DNA of 64,000 nucleotides from an uncultured Prevotellaceae bacterium (GCA_900314655.1 OMWC01000006.1:1-64000); one strand, 5' to 3'. Counted from the stretch's first letter, positions 18,202 through 26,808 are shown. Notes: generated by a model not told the origin, from the sequence alone. Numbers and translations: made by a program.

Positions 18202-18948
18202 TTATTCCTTACCGTTCCAGAATTCCCATGAGGCAAATGCTTGCAGAAGCAGCATCTCAAGTCCGTTTTTCACCTGTGCACCGTGCGCGAGGCCTTTTTT
18301 CATAAAGAGCGTCTGGTCAGGATTGTAAATCAGATCGTAGAGGATGTTATGACTGTCGAGTGCCTCATAAGGCAGTTTCGGACATACGTCAGACTGAGGA
18401 TACATACCCAGAGGCGTACAGTTGACAATCACGTTGTACTCCTTGACTACTTCCGGCGTGATGCTTTCGTACTGGATGGTGCCAGGGCGCTCATACCGGC
18501 TTACGAAGACTGTTTCCAGTCCGAGCGACTTCAATCCGTAGTTGATGGCCTTCGAAGCACCTCCTGTTCCCAGGATGAGTGCCTTTTTGTGATGCTTTTC
18601 AAGCATCGGTTCAATGCTCTTGGTGAAGCCGATGACATCACTATTGAATCCCTTCAGGGTGACTTTGTTGCCTTTGTGTGTCACGCGAATCACATTCACA
18701 GCTCCTATGGCACGGGCCTCCGGACTCACCGAGTCGAGGAAGGGAAGTACTTTTTCCTTGTAGGGAATGGTCACGTTGAGTCCCTTCAGCTGAGGGTTGG
18801 AAGCCAGCACCTCTGGCAAGTCGTCAATGGTGGGAATCTCGAAGTTGATGTATTCCGCATCGATGTTTTCATTTTCGAACCGCTCATTGAAATACCCGAT
18901 GGAGAACGAGTGTCCGAGAGGATATCCAATCAATCCGTATTTGTCCAT
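18202..18948 (-). CDS. aroE: Shikimate dehydrogenase
   Basis: 248 residues, a short AroE form as in Bacteroidota. It reduces 3-dehydroshikimate with NADPH in aromatic amino acid synthesis. The N-terminal GYPLGHSFS substrate site (8-16), NVTIPYKEKVLPFLD with the catalytic lysine, and the nucleotide loop GTGGASKAI are all present. Spacing to its neighbours is 20 and 18 bases, so it is read with menG and the TPM gene. Confidence 0.95.
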   Translation of the reverse strand: MDKYGLIGYPLGHSFSIGYFNERFENENIDAEYINFEIPTIDDLPEVLASNPQLKGLNVTIPYKEKVLPFLDSVSPEARAIGAVNVIRVTHKGNKVTLKGFNSDVIGFTKSIEPMLEKHHKKALILGTGGASKAINYGLKSLGLETVFVSRYERPGTIQYESITPEVVKEYNVIVNCTPLGMYPQSDVCPKLPYEALDSHNILYDLIYNPDQTLFMKKGLAHGAQVKNGLEMLLLQAFASWEFWNGKE

Positions 18949-18968
18949 TTTCTATTCCTCCATTTGTT

Positions 18969-19703
18969 TTATTTGGTTGCTATATAGAGTGTACAGATGC
19001 CAAAGGTGAGTCTTTCAAATCTTGTCTCAGCAAAGCCTGCTTTCTTGAGAATTTGCATCATCTGCTCCCCCTGTGGAAAGGCTTCGATGGTCTTGGTCAG
19101 ATAGCAGTAGGCGCTGTTGTCCTTCGATATGAGTTTACCATAGACTGGCAGGAACGTGTGGCTGTAGATCCAGAAAAGCTGTTTCATCGGAAAACTCACC
19201 GGTGTGGTTAGTTCCACGATGGAGAGCATACCGCCTTTTTTCAATACGCGGCACATTTCTTTAAGCCCTTTGTCCAGATCCTGAAAGTTGCGGATGCCAA
19301 AAGCTGCCGTTACGGCGTCAAAACTCTCATCGGGATAGGTGAGGTCGAGGCAGTCTTGTTTTTCAAAGGTGATGATGTCATCAAGATGCGCCTCTTTCAC
19401 TTTTGCTCTTCCTATTTCCATCATCCCATCGGAGATGTCGGCTCCGATGAGTTTCCTGGGCTTTAGCATCTGGGCGGCCAGCATGGCAAAGTCGCCGGTG
19501 CCTGTAGCTATGTCGAGCATTGTCTGGGGCTTGAGGGCAGCAAGCTCCTTGATGGCCTTTCGCCGCCAGCCCTTGTCGATATTCCACGACAGCCGGTGGT
19601 TCAGTTTGTCGTAAGTTGGGGCGATGTCGTCAAACATCTGCTCCACCTGTGCGGCTTTTTCTGAATCCTCGCCGTAGGGAGTTATCTTCTCTTGCTCGTA
19701 CAT
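18969..19703 (-). CDS. ubiE: Demethylmenaquinone methyltransferase
   Basis: 244 residues. A class I SAM methyltransferase with the UbiE/MenG signatures [25 protein letters not shown] (SAM loop) and a C-terminal RVLKKGGM. It performs the last methylation of menaquinone, the usual quinone of Bacteroidales. menA lies far away in the window (61404). Also known as menG. Confidence 0.95.
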   Translation of the reverse strand: MYEQEKITPYGEDSEKAAQVEQMFDDIAPTYDKLNHRLSWNIDKGWRRKAIKELAALKPQTMLDIATGTGDFAMLAAQMLKPRKLIGADISDGMMEIGRAKVKEAHLDDIITFEKQDCLDLTYPDESFDAVTAAFGIRNFQDLDKGLKEMCRVLKKGGMLSIVELTTPVSFPMKQLFWIYSHTFLPVYGKLISKDNSAYCYLTKTIEAFPQGEQMMQILKKAGFAETRFERLTFGICTLYIATK

Positions 19704-19714
19704 TTTTATATCAG

Positions 19715-20662
19715 TTATCTGGTCTTCAGATATTCGCTCACGTTCTTTTCGATGCGTGCGGCAATGTCGCCGTCCTCTGCGGCCTTGTCGAACTTCTCTC
19801 CGGTGATGTGCTCATAGAGTTCGATGTAGCGGTCGCTCACGCTCTCGGCATATTCATCGGTAATCTCAGGCATCACCTGTCCGGGCTCGTTCATGAAGTC
19901 GTGCTCAATGAGCCACTGGCGTACAAACTCCTTTGAGAGCTGCTTCTGGGGTTCACCCTTAGCGAACTTCTCTTCGTAGCCGTCGGCATAGAAATAGCGG
20001 CTGCTGTCGGGGGTGTGAATCTCGTCGATGAGATACACCTTGCCGTCGCGCTTTCCGAATTCATATTTCGTGTCCACCAGGATAAGTCCCTGACGGGCAG
20101 CGATTTCCTGACCACGTTTGAAGATGCGGCGAGTGTAGTCTTCCATCACTTCGTAATCCTCCTTCGACACGATACCCTGAGCGATGATTTCTTCTTTCGA
20201 GATGTTCATGTCGTGGCCTTCGTCAGCCTTGGTCGTCGGGGTGATGATGGGCTCTGGGAAACGCTCGTTCTCGCGCATGCCGTCGGGCAGTTTCACACCG
20301 CAGATTTCGCGTACACCTTTCTTATAGTCACGCCATGCCGAACCAGTCAAGATGGAGCGGATGATCATCTCCACGCGGAAACCTTCACACTTCAAGCCTA
20401 CGGTCACCATGGGGTCTGGTGTAGCCAGTTTCCAGTTAGGGCAGATGTCTGTCGTCGTGTCCAGGAATTTGGCTGCAATCTGATTGAGTACCTGTCCCTT
20501 GAAGGGGATACCCTTTGGCAGAACCACGTCGAAGGCAGAGATCCTGTCCGTGGCGACCATCACGAGCAGGTCGTCGTTGATGTTGTACACATCGCGTACC
20601 TTTCCATGGTACACGCTCTTCTGTCCATCAAAGTGGAAGTCGGTGTTAGTTAATGCTTTCAT
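19715..20662 (-). CDS. purC: SAICAR synthase
   Basis: 315 residues, the longer single-domain PurC type. It joins aspartate to CAIR in purine synthesis. Motifs seen: [11 protein letters not shown] (N-terminal ATP site), [15 protein letters not shown] and LVDTKYEFG. It lies 42 bases after phoH and 11 bases before ubiE. Confidence 0.95.
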   Translation of the reverse strand: MKALTNTDFHFDGQKSVYHGKVRDVYNINDDLLVMVATDRISAFDVVLPKGIPFKGQVLNQIAAKFLDTTTDICPNWKLATPDPMVTVGLKCEGFRVEMIIRSILTGSAWRDYKKGVREICGVKLPDGMRENERFPEPIITPTTKADEGHDMNISKEEIIAQGIVSKEDYEVMEDYTRRIFKRGQEIAARQGLILVDTKYEFGKRDGKVYLIDEIHTPDSSRYFYADGYEEKFAKGEPQKQLSKEFVRQWLIEHDFMNEPGQVMPEITDEYAESVSDRYIELYEHITGEKFDKAAEDGDIAARIEKNVSEYLKTR

Positions 20663-20704
20663 CTTCTATTGTTATTATGTTCTACTTTCTTTTCTGTGGT
20701 AACG

Positions 20705-21664
20705 CTATTGGGCGTCCTGACTTTTGTTCTCACGGTCGAATGCTTCATAGGCATTGACAATCCGCGTGACAAGTTTATGCCTAACGATGTCCTTCTTGTT
20801 GAGTTCCACGAATGAGATGCCCTCAACACCTTTTAATATACGGATGGCCTCACGAAGTCCACTTTGGTGTTCGCGGGGCAGGTCCACCTGCGTCATGTCG
20901 CCGGTGATGATCATCTTTGTGTTCCATCCCATTCGGGTGAGGAACATCCTGATTTGTGCGGGTGTGGTGTTCTGCGCTTCATCGAGTATCACCACGGCAT
21001 CGCTCAGCGTGCGGCCTCTCATAAAGGCCAGCGGTGCAATCTGTATGATGCGCTTTTCCATCATGTCCTGCAGTTTCACGGCGGGAATCATGTCTTCCAG
21101 CGCATCGTAGAGCGGCTGGAGGTAGGGATCAATTTTGTCTTTCATGTCGCCGGGCAGGAATCCGAGTTTCTCACCAGCTTCCACGGCAGGGCGCGAAAGG
21201 ATGATCTTCTTGGCTTGCTTTTCTTTCAGGGCTCTCACGGCCAGTGCTATCGAGAGATAGGTTTTACCTGTTCCGGCAGGACCTACTGCAAAGAGCATGT
21301 CGTCTTTGTCGAAACCATCCACAAGCTTCTGCTGATTTTCCGAACGTGGCTTGATGGGACGTCCGCTGATGCTGTAGCACACCACACCTTTCACGGCCTC
21401 GTCTTTCGTCTTGTGGCCGTGAATGATGTCGAGAATATCTTCTTCTGAAATGCGGTTATACTTCAAGACATGCTTGCGCATCAGTTCTACCTGCTCTTCG
21501 AACGTGGCCATCTGCTCGTCGTCTCCCAGCACGCGTATCACGTTGTCACGTGCCACGATGCGGAGTTTCGGGAAGAGGGCCTTGAGCATTTGCAGGTGAC
21601 TATTGCCAACCCCATAGAACACTACGGGGTCGATATCTTCAAGTACAAGATGCTTTTCTATCAC
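20705..21664 (-). CDS. PhoH family ATPase
   Basis: 319 residues from a GTG at 21664. The frame runs further upstream, but the extra residues look like translated spacer, and homologues begin with a short acidic segment such as VIEKHLVLEDID. Walker A is VGPAGTGKTYLS and Walker B is VVILDEAQN. This is a PhoH/PhoL-type cytoplasmic ATPase linked in other bacteria to RNA metabolism. It heads the compact minus-strand series down to pyrF. A -7 element at 21685-21692 lies 20 bases before the GTG. Confidence 0.9.
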   Translation of the reverse strand: MIEKHLVLEDIDPVVFYGVGNSHLQMLKALFPKLRIVARDNVIRVLGDDEQMATFEEQVELMRKHVLKYNRISEEDILDIIHGHKTKDEAVKGVVCYSISGRPIKPRSENQQKLVDGFDKDDMLFAVGPAGTGKTYLSIALAVRALKEKQAKKIILSRPAVEAGEKLGFLPGDMKDKIDPYLQPLYDALEDMIPAVKLQDMMEKRIIQIAPLAFMRGRTLSDAVVILDEAQNTTPAQIRMFLTRMGWNTKMIITGDMTQVDLPREHQSGLREAIRILKGVEGISFVELNKKDIVRHKLVTRIVNAYEAFDRENKSQDAQ

Positions 21665-21684
21665 GTGAAATCTAAATTTTTCTG

Positions 21685-21692
21685 CAAAATTA
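21685..21692 (-). promoter_or_regulatory. Possible -7 element of the phoH-to-pyrF operon
   Basis: TAATTTTG on the minus strand, 20 bases before the phoH GTG. No convincing -33 box is seen, so confidence is low. Confidence 0.35.
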
Positions 21693-21701
21693 CAATAAAG
21701 T

Positions 21702-21732
21702 TTTGAGATTCGTGTAAAAATTAATACCTTTG
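21702..21732 (+). promoter_or_regulatory. Promoter of the DUF5715 gene
   Basis: TTTG at 21702-21705, a 19-base spacer and TACCTTTG at 21725-21732. The ATG follows 24 bases after the -7 box. Confidence 0.7.
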
Positions 21733-21756
21733 TGCTTGAAAAATGACAAAAAAGTA

Positions 21757-22632
21757 ATGAAGATAACGAAAAACAGATATTTGATGGGCTTTGCAGCCAT
21801 TGTGATACTGCTGGCTTTGGTGCGCTTGATATTCCCTTCGGTGGCTGCTCCGCGAGTTGCTGCCGGGGAAATTCAGAATGACTCCACACTTGTTGAGCCT
21901 GTACTTGAAGAAGCTGAAACGAAAACCGTGGAAACGAAGCAAGCCGATAAGGAGATTGCTGAAGATAAACTGGCTGCAAAGGAAGCCCCCCTGCACGCCA
22001 GCACCGAGCCTATTCCACTCTCGAAGCCCTCGGAATTCTTTAATGCCGATGGCTCATTGGTAAAACATCGCATCCTGAGTGTGCCCAGCTACAAAGAGGC
22101 ATTCCCTGACAGTCAGTCCGTTCAATATGCTTCAGCGCGCCGATGGGGTGTAGAATCAGTCCAAAACCGCCAGGAAGCAGAAAGCCGCAAGCGCGAACTG
22201 GTCTTTGTGGGTTCCAATCCTTATTTCTTTGTGGATAAGATGAATCGCTCCATTCCTTACCTCGTTCCGCGTGCTGCCGTCTTGCTCAACGATATCGGCA
22301 GGGCTTTCTTCGACAGCTTGCAGATGAAGCAGGTGCCCCTCCATAAAGTGATTGTGACCAGCGTGCTCCGCACGAAGGATGACGTGGAGAAGCTCCGCAA
22401 CTACAACAAAAACGCCACGGAGAATTCCTGTCATCTCTACGGCACTACGTTCGATATCTGCTACAATCGCTACAAAACGGTTCAAGACCCCGATGGCCCC
22501 AAGCGTCGTCAGGTACAGAACGATACGCTCAAATGGGTGCTCAGCGAAGTCTTGAACGATATGCGCCGCAACGGGCGCTGCTATGTGAAGTATGAAGTGA
22601 AACAGGGCTGTTATCACATCACCGTCAGGTGA
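21757..22632 (+). CDS. DUF5715 family protein, M15 peptidase-like
   Basis: 291 residues from ATG 21757. An in-frame TTG upstream falls within the promoter. One N-terminal membrane helix (9-27), a Glu/Lys-rich linker (40-90), then a C-terminal domain (about 145-291) whose SVLRTKDD, His226-x-x-x-x-x-x-Asp233 (HLYGTTFD) and His287 (CYHITV) follow the zinc-ligand order of D-Ala-D-Ala carboxypeptidases of peptidase family M15. A peptidoglycan peptidase anchored in the inner membrane and facing the periplasm is the natural inference. I recall DUF5715 as the Bacteroidales family name but cannot check it here. Confidence 0.8.
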   Translation: MKITKNRYLMGFAAIVILLALVRLIFPSVAAPRVAAGEIQNDSTLVEPVLEEAETKTVETKQADKEIAEDKLAAKEAPLHASTEPIPLSKPSEFFNADGSLVKHRILSVPSYKEAFPDSQSVQYASARRWGVESVQNRQEAESRKRELVFVGSNPYFFVDKMNRSIPYLVPRAAVLLNDIGRAFFDSLQMKQVPLHKVIVTSVLRTKDDVEKLRNYNKNATENSCHLYGTTFDICYNRYKTVQDPDGPKRRQVQNDTLKWVLSEVLNDMRRNGRCYVKYEVKQGCYHITVR

Positions 22633-22644
22633 TACCCCGTTTCA
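22598..22644. terminator. Long hairpin between convergent genes
   Basis: TGAAAC (22598-22603) pairs with GTTTCA (22639-22644) and TATCAC (22612-22617) with GTGATA (22629-22634), with extra G-C pairs between. The hairpin covers the end of the DUF5715 gene and its stop codon. There is no T-run, so its role in termination is uncertain. Confidence 0.35.
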
Positions 22645-22654
22645 CAAGCTTATT

Positions 22655-23461
22655 CTAATAATCATCATCATCTGATGCGTCAACGGCATCAAGCGAGAGG
22701 TCTTCAGGATTCTCCTCGAAGGTAGTGCGATAGCTTTCCTCCGTGAGCTTATCCTCGTCGAAGGCATCGTCATCCTCGTCGGGCTTGCCGTAGTTGTCCT
22801 CAATCTCGGGAGCATCCTCGTCGTCGTCGTCAATGTCGTCGTCAATGTCATCGTCGTCAATGCCATACTTCATCTTCGGTCTCTCTACGATTGGCTTCGC
22901 CTTGGCAAAGATGGCTTCCACCCATGTTCCCTTGGGAATCTCCAGCACTTCAAATCCATCTTCTATCTTCTTTTCGTACATGCCGCCCTTCTTGCGAAGA
23001 CGGTCTTGAGGAAGGGTAGTGGTGGAGATGTCGAATCCCGACTGGATGATGTCTTGGATGCTCTGCGAGAGCGAGTCCCATCCACCGCCGAAGTTGCGGT
23101 CGAGCACCTCGATAAGTTTGGCGGCTGAGATGTGGCGGATGTTCTCGTAGGTCAGGTCGGTCACACGCATGATGGGGCGTTTCTTGATGCCAATCTTCAC
23201 CTTGTTGGCCTCGTCCACACGAATCATTCCCACCTTGAATCCGCGGGCTTCGTATTTCTTGACCACTTCGGGCTTGTCGATCTTGATTTCCTCCATATCG
23301 AATGCCGAGCGGATCACATCCTGATAGTGGCGCACATTGTCCTTCAGGTCGGCATCTTTTTCGGCTGCCTCCCACATTCGGAATACATCGTTCTCCTGAA
23401 GATCCCATACGTTGCTTTTGTTGAGGGTCTTCAAAGTAAGTGTCTTAGTTGTTTCGTTCAT
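22655..23461 (-). CDS. Conserved-looking protein of unknown function with a poly-acidic tail
   Basis: 268 residues, no signal or membrane segment. Residues 1-195 look globular, with a predicted helical start (NKSNVWDLQENDVFRMWEAA) and a DRNFGGGWDSLSQSIQDII block. The last 70 residues are dominated by Asp and Glu (runs of five or more Asp), an extreme acidic tail typical of proteins that bind basic partners or nucleic-acid-binding proteins. It lies 17 bases downstream of the nitrilase gene. I do not recognise the family. Confidence 0.75.
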   Translation of the reverse strand: MNETTKTLTLKTLNKSNVWDLQENDVFRMWEAAEKDADLKDNVRHYQDVIRSAFDMEEIKIDKPEVVKKYEARGFKVGMIRVDEANKVKIGIKKRPIMRVTDLTYENIRHISAAKLIEVLDRNFGGGWDSLSQSIQDIIQSGFDISTTTLPQDRLRKKGGMYEKKIEDGFEVLEIPKGTWVEAIFAKAKPIVERPKMKYGIDDDDIDDDIDDDDEDAPEIEDNYGKPDEDDDAFDEDKLTEESYRTTFEENPEDLSLDAVDASDDDDY

Positions 23462-23478
23462 ATCTTAATCGTTATTAT

Positions 23479-24246
23479 TTAGTCTTTTAATTCAAAGCGG
23501 TCGCGGTCGGCCAGGACACGGAATTTTTCACGGAATTCCCGGAGCCGCTCCGTGTCAATCTCTGCTGTCACGGTCGTCGCTCTTTCAGTCTTGTCCTCTG
23601 CAATGGCATGTCCGCGCGAGTCGATGATGGCGCTATGGCCTATGTAGTGCGTGTTCGGATCATCGCCCACGCGGTTGCAGCCTATCACGTAGCACTGGTT
23701 CTCAATAGCCCGTGCGCGTAAAAGCGTGTGCCATACGTTCTGGCGCGATTCCGGCCAGTTGGCCACACAGATAATCGCATCATAGTCTTCCTGATAACGC
23801 ATCCACACGGGGAAACGCAAATCATAGCACGTCACGAGCAGGAATCTCACGCCCCGCCATTCCACTACCGTACGCCTGCGCCCCGTCTGGTAGTAACGGT
23901 CCTCCCCACCATATTTAAATAGGTGGTGCTTGTCGTAGGTTGAAATGTCACCGTCGGGTTTCACGAAGAACTGTCGGTTCAGGCTCCTGCCGTCTTCCGT
24001 CATCACGGCAAGGCTCCCTGCGATGGCCGCATTGCGGCGCTTGGCCGTGGTCCACATCCATTGCAATGCCTCCTGCTGGTCTTCGCCTGGTGCATCTGTC
24101 ACGAATCCCGTGCTCCACATCTCAGGCAGCACATACAGGTCTGCATCTTCAGCCTTGGCCATAAGAGCCTCTGCCTCAGCAATATTCTCTGCCGGCTTCG
24201 ACCATTTGATATCTGTTTGCAGAAGGGTGATTCTCATTGATTGCAA
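23479..24246 (-). CDS. Nitrilase-family amidohydrolase (omega-amidase-like)
   Basis: 255 residues with the Glu-Lys-Cys triad of the nitrilase superfamily: LPEMWSTGF, YDKHHLFK and VTCYDLRFPVW. Length and motifs best fit the YafV/omega-amidase group, which hydrolyses 2-oxoglutaramate or 2-oxosuccinamate in metabolite repair. The substrate is inferred, not shown. It has its own promoter at 24271-24301. Confidence 0.9.
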   Translation of the reverse strand: MQSMRITLLQTDIKWSKPAENIAEAEALMAKAEDADLYVLPEMWSTGFVTDAPGEDQQEALQWMWTTAKRRNAAIAGSLAVMTEDGRSLNRQFFVKPDGDISTYDKHHLFKYGGEDRYYQTGRRRTVVEWRGVRFLLVTCYDLRFPVWMRYQEDYDAIICVANWPESRQNVWHTLLRARAIENQCYVIGCNRVGDDPNTHYIGHSAIIDSRGHAIAEDKTERATTVTAEIDTERLREFREKFRVLADRDRFELKD

Positions 24247-24270
24247 TTAATCTCGTTCTTCTTTGGGTGG

Positions 24271-24301
24271 CAAAGTTAATGCATGTAATACATAAAACAA
24301 A
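24271..24301 (-). promoter_or_regulatory. Promoter of the nitrilase gene
   Basis: On the minus strand TTTG (24301-24298), a 19-base spacer and TAACTTTG (24278-24271). The start codon is 24 bases downstream. Confidence 0.65.
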
Positions 24302-24353
24302 ATAAAAACGAGTTTTTTTTTCAATATTCCTTTATTTTTCATTTTTTATTTTT

Positions 24354-24361
24354 TACTTTTG
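24354..24361 (+). promoter_or_regulatory. -7 element placed almost on the rarA start
   Basis: TACTTTTG ends only 9 bases before the rarA ATG (24371). If used, transcription would begin within a few bases of the start codon and give a nearly leaderless mRNA. No clear -33 box is seen in the T-rich upstream DNA. Confidence 0.45.
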
Positions 24362-24370
24362 CATTCAGAT

Positions 24371-25651
24371 ATGTCACAACCATTAGCCGAACGTATGCGT
24401 CCACGCACGCTCGACCAGTATATCGGCCAGCGTCATCTCGTGGGTGAAGGTGCCGTGCTCCGCAAAATGATTGAATCGGGGCGCATCACCTCTTTTATAT
24501 TATGGGGACCTCCCGGAGTTGGCAAGACGACGCTTGCCCAAATCATCGCCAATCGCCTCGAGACTCCATTCTACACGCTTTCGGCCGTCACCAGCGGTGT
24601 GAAGGACGTGCGCGACGTCATCGAAAAGGCTTCCAAAGGTCGCTTTTTCAATGAGAACTCGCCCATACTCTTCATCGACGAAATCCATCGCTTCAGCAAG
24701 TCGCAGCAGGATTCGCTCCTCGGAGCCGTAGAGCGGGGCGTGGTTACCCTCATCGGAGCCACCACCGAGAACCCCTCCTTCGAAGTGATCCGGCCGCTGC
24801 TTTCCCGATGTCAGCTCTATGTGTTGAAGTCGTTAGAGAAAGAAGACCTTCTCCAGCTGCTCCATCGGGCCATCACCGAAGACGTGTTTCTCAAGGAGCG
24901 CCAGATCACGCTCAAGGAGACCGGAGCCATCCTGCGCTATAGCGGAGGCGATGCCCGTAAGTTGCTCAACATCTTGGAGCTCGTCGTGGAATCGGCCAAT
25001 GCCGGCGAGGTGGTCATCACCGACGAACTTGTTGTCAACCGTCTGCAACAGAATCCGCTGGCCTACGACAAAGACGGCGAGATGCACTATGATATCATAT
25101 CGGCCTTCATCAAGAGCATCCGTGGCAGCGACCCTGACGCGGCGCTCTATTGGATGGCGCGCATGATAGAGGGTGGGGAAGACCCCCAGTTTATTGCCCG
25201 CCGCATGGTGATCAGTGCCGCCGAGGATATCGGCCTGGCCAATCCTAACGCCCTGCTGCTGGCCAATGCCGCCTTCGATGCCGTGATGAAAATAGGATGG
25301 CCCGAGGGCCGCATTCCCCTGGCCGAATGTGCCGTCTATCTGGCCACGTCGCCCAAGAGCAACTCTGCCTATATGGGCATTGCCAATGCCCTCCAGCTGG
25401 TGAAGCAGACCGGCAACCAGCCCGTGCCTCTCCATCTCCGCAATGCGTCCACCCAGCTCATGGCCGACCTCGGCTATAGCGACGGCTATAAGTATGCCCA
25501 CGACTATCCGGGCCATTTCGTCAGCCAGCAGTTCATGCCCGATGCCCTTCAGCATGAGCGCCTCTGGCATGCACAGCGCCACACCCCCAGCGAAGAAAAA
25601 CTCTACCAGCGGATGATACAATGCTGGGGCAAACGTTTTGAAGAAGAATAA
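24371..25651 (+). CDS. rarA: Replication-associated recombination protein A (MgsA/WRNIP1 type)
   Basis: 426 residues from ATG 24371; MSQPLAERMRPRTLDQYIGQ is the normal family start. AAA+ ATPase with Walker A WGPPGVGKTTL, Walker B FIDEIHRFSKSQQD and arginine-bearing VIRPLLSRCQLY, then the RarA-specific C-terminal helical domain (KSIRGSDPDAALYWMARM, AEDIGLANPNAL). It acts at stalled replication forks together with the clamp loader and SSB in other bacteria. Confidence 0.95.
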   Translation: MSQPLAERMRPRTLDQYIGQRHLVGEGAVLRKMIESGRITSFILWGPPGVGKTTLAQIIANRLETPFYTLSAVTSGVKDVRDVIEKASKGRFFNENSPILFIDEIHRFSKSQQDSLLGAVERGVVTLIGATTENPSFEVIRPLLSRCQLYVLKSLEKEDLLQLLHRAITEDVFLKERQITLKETGAILRYSGGDARKLLNILELVVESANAGEVVITDELVVNRLQQNPLAYDKDGEMHYDIISAFIKSIRGSDPDAALYWMARMIEGGEDPQFIARRMVISAAEDIGLANPNALLLANAAFDAVMKIGWPEGRIPLAECAVYLATSPKSNSAYMGIANALQLVKQTGNQPVPLHLRNASTQLMADLGYSDGYKYAHDYPGHFVSQQFMPDALQHERLWHAQRHTPSEEKLYQRMIQCWGKRFEEE

Positions 25652-25678
25652 CTCCCTTATAAAAACACCCACACACAC

Positions 25679-26290
25679 TTGGAAACCATACAATTCATCA
25701 TCGAGTTCCTCGGCACCTTTGCTTTCGCCATTTCAGGCACCCGCCTTGCCGCCTCCAAACAGTTCGACTGGTTCGGAGGCTATGTCGTAGGTCTGGCCAC
25801 TGCCATCGGCGGCGGCACGCTCCGCGATATGATGCTCGGCCTCACACCGTTCTGGATGACCAATTCCATCTACCTCATCTGTACTGCCTTCGCCCTCCTC
25901 ACCACCATCATCTTCCGTCGCCGTCTCGTAGGCTTCAACCACACCTGGTTTATCTTCGACACCTTCGGCCTCGCCCTGTTCACCATTGCCGGCATTCAGA
26001 AGTCGCTCCTCGTGGGCCAACCGTTCTGGGTGGCCATCGTCATGGGCTGCATTACCGGAGCCGCCGGTGGCGTGATGCGTGACGTGCTCATCAATGAAGT
26101 CCCCCTTATCTTCCGCAAGGAAATCTATGCCATGGCCTGCATCATCGGCGGCATCGTCTATCAGATCTGCCTTTGGTGCAATCTCAACATCGAGATCACC
26201 GTCGTTGTCAGCTTCCTCTCGGTAGTCGTTGTGCGCGTTCTCGCCGTGAAATATCACATCAGCCTGCCCCATTTGAAGGTCGAAGAGTAG
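25679..26290 (+). CDS. TRIC-type (UPF0126) membrane channel protein
   Basis: 203 residues, starting at a TTG (25679) that opens the conserved METIQFIIEFLGTFAFAISG; no ATG is available. Seven hydrophobic helices are arranged as two copies of a three-helix unit plus one. The conserved GTRLAA and GGGTLRDMML in the first half recur as GGVMRDVL in the second. These Gly-Gly-x-x-Arg-Asp motifs identify the trimeric intracellular cation channel fold. The native ion in bacteria is not settled. It is 27 bases downstream of rarA. Confidence 0.9.
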   Translation: METIQFIIEFLGTFAFAISGTRLAASKQFDWFGGYVVGLATAIGGGTLRDMMLGLTPFWMTNSIYLICTAFALLTTIIFRRRLVGFNHTWFIFDTFGLALFTIAGIQKSLLVGQPFWVAIVMGCITGAAGGVMRDVLINEVPLIFRKEIYAMACIIGGIVYQICLWCNLNIEITVVVSFLSVVVVRVLAVKYHISLPHLKVEE

Positions 26291-26348
26291 CCATAAAGCC
26301 CCAAATAAAGGCGAAAACAAACTTTTTTCGAAAAAAGTTCCCAAAACA

Positions 26349-26380
26349 TTTGGCGGTTTCATGAAAACACAGTACCTTTG
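26349..26380 (+). promoter_or_regulatory. Promoter of tRNA-Arg
   Basis: TTTG at 26349-26352, a 20-base spacer and TACCTTTG at 26373-26380, ending 22 bases before the tRNA. Confidence 0.75.
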
Positions 26381-26401
26381 CACTCGCTTTTAAGGAACAA
26401 C

Positions 26402-26475
26402 GGTTCCGTAGCTCAACTGAATAGAGCATCTGACTACGGATCAGAAGGTTGTGGGTTTGAATCCCGCCGGAATCA
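26402..26475 (+). tRNA. tRNA-Arg (anticodon ACG)
   Basis: 74 bases fold as a complete cloverleaf: acceptor GGTTCCG with CGGAATC plus discriminator A, D stem GCTC/GAGC, anticodon stem TCTGA/TCAGA around loop CTACGGA, a 5-base variable loop and T stem GTGGG/CCCGC with TTTGAAT. The anticodon at 34-36 is ACG, whose A34 would be deaminated to inosine to read CGU, CGC and CGA. CCA is not encoded. Confidence 0.95.
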
Positions 26476-26486
26476 CTTAAAATGAT

Positions 26487-26520
26487 GGAGTTGCGATTTA
26501 TCGTAACTCCTTTTTCTTTC
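26487..26520 (+). terminator. Intrinsic terminator after tRNA-Arg
   Basis: A 10-bp stem (GGAGTTGCGA at 26487-26496 with TCGTAACTCC at 26501-26510, one G-T pair) with a 4-base loop is followed by TTTTTCTTTC. It lies just before the next start codon, so the DUF1294 gene must be read through or carry its own start. Confidence 0.85.
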
Positions 26521-26523
26521 TAT

Positions 26524-26787
26524 ATGGAACAAATTGCAATATATCTCCTTGCCATCAACGTAGCCACATTCGTTACCTATGGCATCGACAAATGGAAGGC
26601 AAAGAAGGCTAAATGGCGCATCCGTGAAGCCTCGTTGTTGTTGCTGGCCGTATTGGGCGGCAGCCTGGGAGCCTGGCTCGGAATGAGAGTCTGGCATCAT
26701 AAGACGCAGCATAAGAAGTTCAAGTATGGCGTGCCCGTCATCATCGTTGTGCAACTCATATTATTAGGTTTGAGCCTATGGAAGTGA
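26524..26787 (+). CDS. DUF1294 family small membrane protein
   Basis: 87 residues from ATG 26524; an upstream in-frame ATG at 26482 lies before the terminator stem and was not chosen. Hydrophobic helices at about 4-19, 37-50 and 67-83. The YGIDKWKAKKAKWRI and RHKTxHKKF-like (MRVWHHKTQHKKFKYG) blocks are typical of DUF1294, a short integral membrane family of unknown function. No promoter is visible between the tRNA terminator and the gene, so expression may depend on readthrough. Confidence 0.85.
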   Translation: MEQIAIYLLAINVATFVTYGIDKWKAKKAKWRIREASLLLLAVLGGSLGAWLGMRVWHHKTQHKKFKYGVPVIIVVQLILLGLSLWK

Positions 26788-26808
26788 CATGGAGGAAAAA
26801 AGACAGAT

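Noticed and set aside
20705..21979. Longer PhoH protein of 424 residues
   Set aside because: The first 105 residues would come from the divergent gene's promoter and coding region, are Ser/Gln-rich and unlike the family. The GTG at 21664 fits the family length.
24833..25693. 286-codon frame on the minus strand
   Set aside because: Antisense to rarA, whose full AAA+ motif set is intact.
26402..26475. Integration site at tRNA-Arg
   Set aside because: No integrase gene and no second copy of the tRNA 3' end downstream that I could find.
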